Notes: generated from the letters alone by a model not told the origin. 7,535 nucleotides of DNA from Thiodiazotropha sp037382205 (GCA_037382205.1 JARRQD010000181.1:1-7535); one strand, 5' to 3'. Positions 1-6,853 are shown, numbered from the stretch's first letter. Numbers and translations: made by a program.

Positions 1-356
1 TCGAGTTCAGATGCTACCACATATTTGAGAAAAGCTGATTCGATTCGTGGCGTCCAAGTGTTATCTTCATAATGCTTTGTCAAAAATTGCGTAGAAAGAC
101 TGAGCTTTTCGTTAGCTTGCCAATCGAACTGTGCCCCCAGCTTGCTGTCAACTTTATAGCTTACCGCATCTGATCGGCCTGCTCCGGTGGCTTGGGCATG
201 GGTACTGGTAACGTAATCCGCCCCATCATTATCACTGTATACCAAGCCCAAAGTGCCAAATGCTTTGAAATTGACACCATAGCCAAGATTGACGGCCTCT
301 GCTTGTGTTGTGACCAGCAACGCCGCTGTGATGACTGTAAATCGAAATTTATTCAT
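1..356 (-). CDS. Outer-membrane beta-barrel (porin-like) protein, N-terminal part, cut by window edge
   Basis: This is an open minus-strand frame from ATG at 354-356 that runs off the left edge, giving 118 complete codons. A GGAGAG Shine-Dalgarno lies three bases before the ATG. Residues 1-21 form a signal peptide (MNKFRFTVITAALLVTTQAEA) and cleavage after AEA is likely. The mature part begins with a strand pattern (FKAFGTLGLVYSDNDGADYV) typical of outer-membrane beta-barrel proteins of marine gammaproteobacteria. It continues with KLGAQFDWQ, LSLSTQFLT and an aromatic-rich RIESAFLKYVV strand. It presumably sits in the outer membrane as a channel or surface barrel; the substrate cannot be read from this part. 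The family call rests on strand pattern and recalled similarity, and the C-terminus is outside the window. Confidence 0.72.
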   Translation of the reverse strand, partial: MNKFRFTVITAALLVTTQAEAVNLGYGVNFKAFGTLGLVYSDNDGADYVTSTHAQATGAGRSDAVSYKVDSKLGAQFDWQANEKLSLSTQFLTKHYEDNTWTPRIESAFLKYVVASEL

Positions 357-365
357 CTTCTCTCC

Positions 366-395
366 AGTACGTTGTCTCATAGCTTGAGACGTACT
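366..395. promoter_or_regulatory. Inverted repeat in the leader of the outer-membrane protein gene
   Basis: GTCTCA (374-379) and TGAGAC (385-390) form a perfect inverted repeat around a 5-base loop. It is extended outwards by AGTAC (366-370) and GTACT (391-395), with a 3-base bulge on one side. It sits 10 bases before the minus-strand ATG at 356, inside the probable mRNA leader, and its outer edge adjoins the Shine-Dalgarno. The ten bases TAGCTTGAGA recur as a direct copy (380-389 and 447-456), the second upstream of the leader. It could be a protein operator or an RNA hairpin controlling ribosome access. The repeats are seen directly; the function is inferred. Confidence 0.4.
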
Positions 396-632
396 ACGCA
401 GCCATACTCCAGCATAAGAGACAAAATCCTATAAAAATGGCTGATCTAGCTTGAGAGAATGAATGTTGAAAAACAGATATTCTATCAACTCCTTGTTACA
501 TTTAACTGCAATAGTTCAGAGCTAGGTACTATGTGTTTTTTTGTTGAATGAAACGGTGAACTGGTTCTCATTATTTGAACGTCGTTAGCCAGCACCCGTC
601 CATAAACAGGCTTTTTTTGAGAAAACCACCAG
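396..632. other. AT-rich intergenic region, no gene seen
   Basis: I find no convincing coding sequence on either strand. It presumably contains the minus-strand promoter of the outer-membrane protein gene, but no clear -35/-10 pair can be assigned. It holds one direct-repeat copy (447-456) and a weak Fur-like sequence at about 559-577. A T7 run at 612-618 follows GGCT, but only a 4-bp stem can be drawn before it, so a terminator is not supported. Confidence 0.4.
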
Positions 633-929
633 ATGCCAGAAGACTATTACCTACTAATATGCTGTTCGGCCTGGGGCCTGCACCCTAACCTACCAGCCCA
701 ATCTGGCGGGGTGTTTGTCGCCCGGGATGTGGCATGAGGCAATCCTGCATACCCTGCTGCCCTTCTCCCTGGGACGCCTCAGAGTCTATGTTCTGCATGC
801 TGGTCTGACCGGCGCCTTAGGCCAGGCCCTGGGAGAAGATTTTGGGAAAGCGTAGATCCGGCCGATCATCCGAAAGCCGATTATCACGACTTAGGGGTTC
901 AGACCCGAGATCATCTTGGTATGGCATGA
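633..929 (+). pseudogene. Frame-hopping remnant of an unrecognised protein
   Basis: An ATG at 633 opens a short frame (MPEDYYLLICC... to ...GGVFVARDVA) that stops at about 735. A second frame, open from 658 to a TAG at 853-855, carries a good coding signal with CTG-rich codons: MWHEAILHTLLPFSLGRL, then VYVLHAGLTGALGQALGEDF. From 852 the first frame resumes as VDPADHPKADYHDLGVQTRD and ends HLGMA-TGA at 927-929. Read across two shifts this gives about 100 residues of plausible protein, which suggests a decayed gene. The patch is clearly GC-richer than its flanks, a sign of separate origin. I do not recognise the family. It could also be chance open frames in GC-rich DNA. It ends 18 bases from the convergent hydrolase pseudogene. 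Confidence 0.35.
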
Positions 930-947
930 CATCGATCGTTGATATCT

Positions 948-1391
948 TTAGTGACTCTTATCGGCCAAAACGTCTGGCAGATTACCGTTATATCCACAAG
1001 TGTTAACATGGGTTTCGGGGTAGTCTGCCCACAGATTTTGTTGAAGAGCCCTCTGCCCAAGTACACGATGATCGGCCAAGCGAAATAGTTTGGTTAAAGC
1101 ATATGATACGGAGTCGATGGATCGAAAAGTGTATTGACCACCAACACCGGATGCTCAGTTTTAACCTTGAAGTCACCTGCGTAGCGACTCTCCTTACTAC
1201 TAGGAATCAGTATCTCGCTGGTGGTTGAGTGGAACATAAAAACTCGCGCATTCAAATAGCCCATCCTCCACTCCTTCGCAGGGCTGCCAATTTATTCCTG
1301 CAAATGTATCAGCCACAAAAGCAAAAACGAAGCAAGCGGATATTGACACTTTCAAAACCCAAGAAACACAAATAGCTCCTTTGTTAATCAC
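948..1391 (-). pseudogene. Secreted S33/TAP-type alpha/beta hydrolase, internally deleted and frameshifted
   Basis: The N-terminal part (GTG at 1389-1391, stop at 1200-1202, 63 residues) has a hydrophobic signal peptide ending near DTFAG. It is followed by INWQPCEGVEDGLFECASFY and VPLNHQRD, which match the usual start of secreted tripeptidyl-aminopeptidase-like hydrolases (I-x-W-x-x-C ... CA...VPLDY). The C-terminal part follows at once in another frame: YAGDFKVKTEHPVLVVNTLF, then DPSTPYH. This is the TAP C-terminal motif carrying the catalytic Asp region. At about 1095-1103 one missing base puts the rest in a third frame (YALTKLFRLADHRVLGQRAL ... THVNTCGYNGNLPDV), with TAA at 948-950. Intact relatives have roughly 450-500 residues, so some 350 residues holding the nucleophile Ser domain are gone, with the junction near 1195-1225. 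The gene is dead. Family similarity is from recalled motifs. Confidence 0.68.
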
Positions 1392-1445
1392 TACCCGTTA
1401 GCTGAATAGTGCTTACTTTAGGTGATGCTGAGGATTTTCATTATT

Positions 1446-1523
1446 ATGCTGAATGTTATGGATACAGAGCTATTAAAGAGATTAACGAACTTAAAAATTG
1501 ATTGGGATAACCCTCAAAGATAG
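1446..1523 (+). CDS. Possible tiny ORF or gene tail, unrecognised
   Basis: ATG at 1446 gives 25 codons ending LTNLKIDWDNPQR, with TAG at 1521-1523 overlapping the GGAG that precedes the next ORF. A competing frame, GTG at 1409 to TGA at 1501, reads VLTLGDAEDFHYY then AECYGYRAIKEINELKN. Both look protein-like and overlap, so at most one is real, or both are pieces of one frameshifted gene tail. No good Shine-Dalgarno precedes either. I do not recognise a family. Confidence 0.18.
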   Translation: MLNVMDTELLKRLTNLKIDWDNPQR

Positions 1524-1534
1524 GAGATTGATCG

Positions 1535-1819
1535 GTGTCTATATACTTACCATGTCGTGCACGTTCAAATATTTTGACATATCGTAAGTTCTTTGGCGCA
1601 TCATCACAAAATAGCTTCATAGGTTCATATTCGCTGCAGCTAGCTGATATTCAATATCGATGTGTCGATCTGTACGCAGAGATTCCAGCAAAGCAATCTT
1701 TGCTGGAGCACTGCAACCAATTGCAGAATAGTCAAACCCGCTTCGGCCTAGCGTTACAGTTGGTGATGGAGTTAGCAACTCTCATTAAACGTCAATTATT
1801 ATATCTGACTTCCAAGTGA
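1535..1819 (+). CDS. Hypothetical 94-residue protein
   Basis: A GTG start at 1535 is preceded by GGAG (1523-1526) with an 8-base spacer. The product has no signal peptide or membrane segment and begins MSIYLPCRARSNILTYRKFF. The C-terminal half, from about residue 45, looks helical (KQSLLEHCNQLQ, then RFGLALQLVMELATLIKRQL). There are three cysteines (residues 7, 43 and 60). I do not recognise a family. It lies in the same direction as the expansin gene, 115 bases upstream, but the palindrome between them argues for separate control. It may be a remnant, since it is surrounded by decayed sequence. Confidence 0.35.
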   Translation: MSIYLPCRARSNILTYRKFFGASSQNSFIGSYSLQLADIQYRCVDLYAEIPAKQSLLEHCNQLQNSQTRFGLALQLVMELATLIKRQLLYLTSK

Positions 1820-1861
1820 TTTTTCTCCATGATCAATCCTGGGTATTACCTAAGACAGAGG

Positions 1862-1881
1862 TGGAATCGATACCGATTCCA
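1862..1881. promoter_or_regulatory. Perfect palindrome upstream of the expansin gene, candidate operator
   Basis: TGGAATCG (1862-1869), ATAC and CGATTCCA (1874-1881) form a perfect 8-bp inverted repeat with a 4-base centre, ending 53 bases before the expansin ATG. The symmetry and length suit a dimeric repressor or activator, and the position fits control of the expansin promoter. No U-tract follows, so it is not a simple terminator. No convincing -35/-10 pair was found beside it. The regulator is unknown, and no second copy was seen in the window, including before the beta-helix gene. Confidence 0.45.
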
Positions 1882-1934
1882 TAGCGTTCTGTTGGAAAAA
1901 GCCCGATATTCAACAAAACCAAACAGGTGGAGAA

Positions 1935-2930
1935 ATGAACAAAAGCAGTCAACTCGGTACAGCACTACTCTTAACGGTCGGCGCATCGCTATCTCTTGCT
2001 GACGGTTCGGAGCATCGTGGAGAAGCGACCTTTTACGGTTATGGGGGCGGGGGTAATTGCAGTTTCCCACTGCCTACCGGCATATTAACTGCCGCCATGA
2101 ACGCCAGCGACTACGATAATTCGTCCGCTTGTGGCGGCGTGATTGTTGTAACGAATGAGGACACGGGGCTCAGCGTCACGGTGCGTATCGACGACCAGTG
2201 CCCTGAATGTGCCCCTGGCGATGTGGATCTGGATCAGGATGCCTTTGCCCAGATCGCAGATATCGCCACTGGGCGGATTCCGATCCGTTGGCACTATCTA
2301 GCCAATGACCAGGCGGGTTCGGTCAAGCTGGTTTTCAAGGAGGGTTCCAGTCAATGGTGGACTGGCGTGCAGGTTCGGGATCATCTCTATCCGATTTCCC
2401 GACTTGAATATCGGCAGACAGGATCTGGTGATGGCTATCAACAAGTATCCAGACAACCCTACAACTATTTCGTTGAAGCGAGTGGCTTTGGTGCTGGTCC
2501 CTACGACTTTAAAATCACCGATTTTTGGGGGCAGAGCATCGAAGTGAGTGGTGTGGCATTGACTTTAGGAAGCGAAATCAATACCGGACACCAGTTTCCA
2601 GTTCATGCGAGTGACGGAGGTGAAGATTCTGCGGAAGATAATAACAGCGAAGAGGAGGACGAGGATGGCCAATCCCTGAATCAAGCGGAGACGACATTAA
2701 GCCTCATCAACAGCTGGGAAAGTGGGTATTGCGCTAATGTGAGTGTAAGTAATCCGAATAGCGGACCCTTGAACTGGGCGGTGACTTTGGATGTGGGGGG
2801 AACGGTTAGTTCGGTGTGGAATGCCGAGTGGTCTCAAAACGGATCGACCTTAATGGCATCAGGCGCATCTTGGAATGCGACACTGGCCGCCGGTGGGACG
2901 ACGGACTTTGGGTTTTGCACCGCTTACTGA
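1935..2930 (+). CDS. Secreted bacterial expansin with C-terminal CBM2
   Basis: The protein has 331 residues. It should loosen cellulose-containing walls without hydrolysis, acting outside the cell. Residues 1-22 are a signal peptide with likely cleavage after SLA. Residues ~28-122 form the double-psi barrel D1 domain: GEATFYG near 29, CGGVIVV near 66, then IDDQCPEC, in which D87 and D98 align with the important D71 and D82 of Bacillus EXLX1. Residues ~125-215 form the D2 cellulose-binding domain, keeping the aromatic triad W141, W142 and Y159 plus VQVRDHLYP and YNYFV. A very acidic linker (~226-246) leads to a CBM2 (~252-331) with W261, W281, W295, W299, W313 and FGF. Its cysteines are at 266 and 328 rather than at the extreme ends. 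The start is supported by GGTGGAG just before the ATG. All visible key residues are present, so it is probably functional. Confidence 0.93.
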   Translation: MNKSSQLGTALLLTVGASLSLADGSEHRGEATFYGYGGGGNCSFPLPTGILTAAMNASDYDNSSACGGVIVVTNEDTGLSVTVRIDDQCPECAPGDVDLDQDAFAQIADIATGRIPIRWHYLANDQAGSVKLVFKEGSSQWWTGVQVRDHLYPISRLEYRQTGSGDGYQQVSRQPYNYFVEASGFGAGPYDFKITDFWGQSIEVSGVALTLGSEINTGHQFPVHASDGGEDSAEDNNSEEEDEDGQSLNQAETTLSLINSWESGYCANVSVSNPNSGPLNWAVTLDVGGTVSSVWNAEWSQNGSTLMASGASWNATLAAGGTTDFGFCTAY

Positions 2931-3048
2931 ACCGTTTGATAAACGACCAGGAAGCGATATATAGAAGAATTCTTGGTCAACATCTATCGTGTACCTTATC
3001 GTTGCATAAAATATATTTCAAAAACCATATTATCCTAAAAAATACAGG

Positions 3049-4183
3049 ATGAAATGCAGTTTTCAGTATATTTCTGGAATTCATTGATCGTGATATCCAG
3101 AAAACAGAGCAGAGACTCTCAGACAGAATCAATGGAACGTCGCTCAAGTACCCCAAGCCAATTTTATTGATGCGATCCAATCCGTTCTGGAGCCTCTAAT
3201 GAGATTATTCTAGCCACTGAAAATATCGGTGCCAGTTGTGGTGGAGGAACGCCTGCGAGCAGATGGAAAGTTTAACTGGATCCATTATCTGGAAATACTC
3301 AATCTCTATCAAAGATCCAGGATCTAAATCGAATTCAAAAAGTAAGATAAATAATTGCTGAAAGTTCAGATGGTACACTATTTACAGGTGGTGGATGGTG
3401 TGGATATAAGCCACCCTACTACTCGGTTGACGATGATGAAACTTGGAATTCAGCAGACACAGGGTTGTTTCTCCGCCTAACTCGACTTTTTCATTCATAG
3501 AGTTTGGGCGAGATATATACGCTGAAACAGGATATGACCCTTATCCTGGCGAAGTATACCGATGGTTAGGTAATGGCGAGTGAGAGTTGGTTTTTACTTA
3601 TCCATCGCCTTCTCATTCTGTCGTCGATAGTATGACGGTGTACGATGACAAGCTTTTTGTTGGCTCATGGGTTTACGGCTGGAATCATGGTACTTGCACA
3701 GACTCCTATGGTGTTTATGTTTCATCAAACGGCGATACTTTTAACCCAACCAATGGCATACCTTCATGCTGCTCAGTTGACTCTATTTTTAGTGTTGATC
3801 AAAAGTTGATTTCTATTACGCGGGATTATTATGATCCACATAATTTTTATTTCTATGTTTGGGATGCAGGAGAGTGGCGCGCGTTGGGTTCCCCTAACTT
3901 CCAGCCGATATCTTCTACGCGGCCTATGGTTGCTGGCGCCGAAGATAATTATATCTATAGCTATGGTAGCCAATCAGAAAACGCACCTACGGGCATCTAT
4001 CGATCAGCGGACCTTGGACTAACCTGGAATTTAATCATTCCACTGGATACCCCTTTGGTTTCTCGTCTAGATGTCAAAAATAATGTTCTTTACATTGACA
4101 CTTGGCAGGGGGAAGTCACAACCCGAGGCGGGACATTGCCAGCAATCATGTTCGATCACAGATCAGGCAGGTCTGCCGGGTAA
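3049..4183 (+). pseudogene. Asp-box (BNR/sialidase-like) beta-propeller gene, multiply inactivated
   Basis: Propeller-like sequence continues across three frames. From about 3097, YPENRAETLRQNQWNVAQVP and QANFIDAIQS read in one frame. From about 3180, RSGASNEIILATENIGASCG reads in a second frame, interrupted by TAA at 3273-3275 and 3348-3350, and continues as IIAESSDGTLFTGGGWCGY and SVDDDETWNSADTG. Near 3468 a one-base loss shifts to the third frame (PPNSTFSFIEFGRDIYAETG). There GNGE-TGA-ELVF at 3581-3583 looks like a TGG-to-TGA change. The remainder is open to 4183 and has Asp-box-like motifs (SSNGDTFN, SADLGLTW). Such propellers bind or cleave glycans. The 5' end is uncertain: ATG 3049 and ATG 3054 are both possible, and no good signal peptide is left. 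The last ~25 residues may be non-homologous, so the 3' end may be truncated. It lies between the expansin and beta-helix genes. Confidence 0.7.
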
Positions 4184-4188
4184 ATTGG

Positions 4189-6261
4189 CTATTGTATTCG
4201 TTGTAATACCGGCGGATTTGGCGGCGCCAGGGTGCGTGCAAACTCATCGGCGCCAACATCCAAATAGTCTTCACTGCGAAGTGTACCTGAAAAATCCCTG
4301 AACGGGATTCCGAGATCGGACACCATGCTGGTCAATCCAGGCGCAATAACCGTAAGCAAGTTACGAGGCACCCTATCCTTCAAGGCACTTGAACTTGCTA
4401 TCCTGAAGTCGTGCTGGTTGGCATTCAAGAAACCGGCTGATTGGATTTCCATGGAATGAGCATCATAATGCGTGGCGGACTGGAATGACATAAACTCACC
4501 GGTCTTTGGGGTTTTGTTTGAACCCCAGGCATACAGGGCATTCTCATCGTAGACGTTATAGTCAAACGAATCGATCTCAGAATACGCCGCCGATACGAAC
4601 GAGCCATACTCTCCGATCTTACTGAAATAGTTGCCCGCGACATATCGGACAGGAGAACCCGCAACATACATATCCATACCGATCAAAGCATCGTATACAG
4701 TATTGAAATAGTAATGCCGCTCACCTCCGCCGTTCGCGCTTCCCAGACCGCTTGCATAGGGCGAAAAGAAACTGCGATTACCGATGAAATAGACTTTGCC
4801 ACCGATATTCGAACTGCCGTATCCCGTACCACTCGTATCCCAGGATCGATTGTTCAGGATGTAACCATAACCCTGCTGGACACCCTCATCATTCACATAG
4901 AAGTTTTGCGCATTCCCACCCGAACCGCTTGTATATGCTACGTTCCGGATATCCCAGCAGGCAGATTCTGTAACCACAAAATTGTGGAAATCCTTAAAGT
5001 CTGTGCAGTTCTCCATCATGGAGTGCATGATCGCGCGCCCAACATAGACGTTCTCAGTTGTGTTGCCATTCGTTAACTGGACGCAATCTCCGGCATTTTC
5101 CGAACACATGATATCGAGAATCCAGAAGTTATGCTGATTGGATCCGACGAAGGCGTGAATATCCCTTTCTTCTTCCAGGGTCGAAGAGACGATACCGTTA
5201 TCGTTCGCATTCACATGGAAGGCAAGAACATTGTTACCTGGGCCATCGCCTGAAGACAGACTGACACTCGTCCCGCCACCCGCGGTTGATGGAAAATTCT
5301 GTACCCGCGAATAGCGAATGACAATGTTATCGCCCCCTCCCCGATTGCTCGGATTTGGCCCATCGAAGTCGATACCTGTGATTCGATAATTACCGGTACC
5401 TCTCAGACGTAGTTCCTGTCTCGATAACCCTGGACCCAGGGTGATTTTTGGTTTGTCAGGCAACCGGTCCTCGCCCACCAGCCAGGCCGGATTGTCAGCT
5501 GTACCGTTCAGATAGATCTGATCCCAGGATAACCCTGATCGTAGCGGATAGGGCAGAGCGCTTCTTGCAAGCACCATCTTTCTGCCTGCTTCGATCGTGG
5601 CGTTGGTCTCAATCGTACAGCGTGGTTGATCAGGCCAGCCGTAGGTATTGGCATCTGAACAATTTGACGCATCACTGTCGATATAATAGAAACCCGTCGC
5701 TTCCGAAGATGGCCACTCGAGCGGATCTTCTGGGGGCTCTTCATTGATGCCGAAATCCGGTCTCGGCATACCCAATGGCATGGGATAGGAGACCGCATTG
5801 CTTGTGTTGAGTTTGACTTGGGTAACGGCCGACCTTCCCGATGAATCGGTCACACAATAGCCAAACGTATCGTTTCCAGTGAAATTGAGTTCCGGCACGA
5901 AATAGAGTTCATCGGGGTCCGAAATGGTGGAGCCTGTCGATAGCTTTATGGTGCCTTCATAAAGATCACCATGGGTCGGGAGTGAATCCAGTTTCCATTC
6001 CCTGATCGCCGAACCTCCCCCATATTTGAAGGCCTTGTATCTCGTCGGCCACCCTTCGTTCAGATTGTTCCATTCAATATCGTCCGAGGTTGCTGCTAAC
6101 GTGATCCAACGACCCTTGTTTTTGACGACATAGAAATCAAAAGAGATGGCGGTAACGGATGATGATGTTTGCGTGCCGCATGCCCCAGCCCATGCATTTG
6201 GAGCAATGAAAAACCCAGTAAGTGCGAGTGCAAATAGACGAATGTGTCTGGCAGTGAACAT
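4189..6261 (-). CDS. Secreted right-handed beta-helix protein with N-terminal Ig-like module, putative polysaccharide lyase or hydrolase
   Basis: The frame extends upstream to 6435, but the start at 6261 is preferred. It gives a clean signal peptide (MFTARHIRLFALALTGFF..., cleavage after NAWA near residue 25), with AAGGA nine to ten bases upstream. That leaves 690 residues. Residues ~85-152 resemble a cadherin/Ig-like repeat (LPTHGDLYEG, ELYFVPELNFTGNDTFGY). A linker to ~188 precedes the beta-helix: FYYIDSDASN and a Gly/Asn-rich ladder of short strands (~275-560) including NFWILDIMCSENAGDCVQL and ENCTDFKDFHNFVV. The C-terminal YLDVGADEF ending resembles that of many extracellular beta-helix proteins. 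The fold suggests a pectate-, alginate- or other uronate-type lyase or hydrolase acting outside the cell. D and K residues at 420-424 are only candidate catalytic groups. It converges on the propeller pseudogene with a 5-base gap. Fold call fairly sure; substrate unknown. Confidence 0.78.
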   Translation of the reverse strand: MFTARHIRLFALALTGFFIAPNAWAGACGTQTSSSVTAISFDFYVVKNKGRWITLAATSDDIEWNNLNEGWPTRYKAFKYGGGSAIREWKLDSLPTHGDLYEGTIKLSTGSTISDPDELYFVPELNFTGNDTFGYCVTDSSGRSAVTQVKLNTSNAVSYPMPLGMPRPDFGINEEPPEDPLEWPSSEATGFYYIDSDASNCSDANTYGWPDQPRCTIETNATIEAGRKMVLARSALPYPLRSGLSWDQIYLNGTADNPAWLVGEDRLPDKPKITLGPGLSRQELRLRGTGNYRITGIDFDGPNPSNRGGGDNIVIRYSRVQNFPSTAGGGTSVSLSSGDGPGNNVLAFHVNANDNGIVSSTLEEERDIHAFVGSNQHNFWILDIMCSENAGDCVQLTNGNTTENVYVGRAIMHSMMENCTDFKDFHNFVVTESACWDIRNVAYTSGSGGNAQNFYVNDEGVQQGYGYILNNRSWDTSGTGYGSSNIGGKVYFIGNRSFFSPYASGLGSANGGGERHYYFNTVYDALIGMDMYVAGSPVRYVAGNYFSKIGEYGSFVSAAYSEIDSFDYNVYDENALYAWGSNKTPKTGEFMSFQSATHYDAHSMEIQSAGFLNANQHDFRIASSSALKDRVPRNLLTVIAPGLTSMVSDLGIPFRDFSGTLRSEDYLDVGADEFARTLAPPNPPVLQRIQ

Positions 6262-6419
6262 CCTAATTAATCCTTTACTTACGATCCATCCTATACAACG
6301 GGATCTATTGTAGACTACTGCTGTGATCATATTGGCTATCCCATATCGAGACCAACCAACCAATGCACATATCGCGACACAATGCTCAAAACTCTCTACG
6401 ATTGATAACCAGATCACAT

Positions 6420-6668
6420 CTAACGCAGATACCAAAGGGTGTTGAGGATGTGGTCGTAATCGGGCTTATCCATTGCCGGGTCGTAGCGGCAGACCCAGTG
6501 CACCGCCCGCTCCATGGCGAAACGGGCGTAGAAACAGGCGGTGTGCGGATCGGCCTGTAACAGCGACTCGGCCTTGTCGAGCGGTTCCTGCAGTTCTGGC
6601 CAATCGATGCACCCCGAAGCTGGGACAACACCCACGCCGCTTACAACAGAACGCGACCAGGTATTCAT
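6420..6668 (-). pseudogene. N-terminal fragment of a type I restriction HsdR-like protein (DUF4145 region)
   Basis: The open frame from ATG 6668 encodes 82 residues. From residue 21 it reads IDWPELQEPLDKAESLLQAD, then PHTACFYARFAMERAVHWV and CRYDPAMDKPDYD. This matches the N-terminal helical region of type I restriction endonuclease R subunits, where WP-L...AE......P..ACFYAR.ALE.AV.W.Y..D is typical. A full R subunit has around 800-1100 residues, so over 90 percent is missing, including the nuclease and helicase motifs. No HsdM or HsdS is present. The first 20 residues do not look like the family, so the 5' end is probably also a junction. Codons are strongly GC-ending compared with neighbouring AT-rich DNA, pointing to foreign origin. 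It is almost certainly non-functional. The reading is from recalled family pattern. Confidence 0.6.
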
Positions 6669-6684
6669 TTTGAGATTGAGTGCA

Positions 6685-6840
6685 CTACACCCTCAGAAAA
6701 CCGTGCCCCAACCGTGCGCATTTGAGGTAATTGGCAATTTTCTGTTGCACATGCAGGGACAAGGAGTTGCCCGGCATGGCCATCATATCTCTGAACTCCG
6801 GGGGAATGCCGCTCGATGATTTTTTGTAGAGAAATGTATG
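6685..6840 (-). pseudogene. IS91-like transposase zinc-binding N-terminal fragment
   Basis: A minus-strand frame between stops at about 6841 and 6685 reads YKKSSSGIPPEFRDMMAMPG, then NYLKCARLGHGFLRV before TAG (6685-6687). The final segment fits the N-terminal region of IS91-type transposases, in which a helix precedes YL.CG.L.HGF.RVRC and the zinc-binding cysteines. Here the frame stops exactly before the expected RC..C, so the zinc site and the whole catalytic Y2 domain are absent. It abuts the HsdR-like fragment in the same orientation. The fragment is short, so this is a moderate call; it could instead be another zinc-ribbon protein. Confidence 0.42.
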
Positions 6841-6853
6841 TTATGGACTAGCC

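Noticed and set aside
192..434. Plus-strand open frame of 80 codons
   Set aside because: It is a shadow of the outer-membrane protein gene on the minus strand and has no Shine-Dalgarno or family features.
559..577. Fur-box-like sequence (reverse strand ATAATGAGAACCAGTTC)
   Set aside because: It matches the 19-bp consensus only partly and lies about 200 bases from the nearest start codon. I have no promoter evidence for it.
4160..4183. GGCAG-GT-CTGCC mini-hairpin as a bidirectional terminator between the convergent genes
   Set aside because: The stem is five base pairs with a 2-base loop and no T-run on either side.
4714..5076. Plus-strand 120-codon frame inside the beta-helix gene
   Set aside because: It is antisense to a well-supported secreted protein and its residue composition is typical of a shadow frame.
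6262..6435. N-terminal 58-residue extension of the beta-helix ORF
   Set aside because: It would place extra residues before a clean signal peptide starting at 6261, where a better-placed AAGGA exists. It reads as untranslated leader DNA.
6541..6819. Plus-strand 92-codon frame over the HsdR-like and IS91-like relics
   Set aside because: The opposite strand carries recognisable protein similarity; this frame is its antisense shadow.
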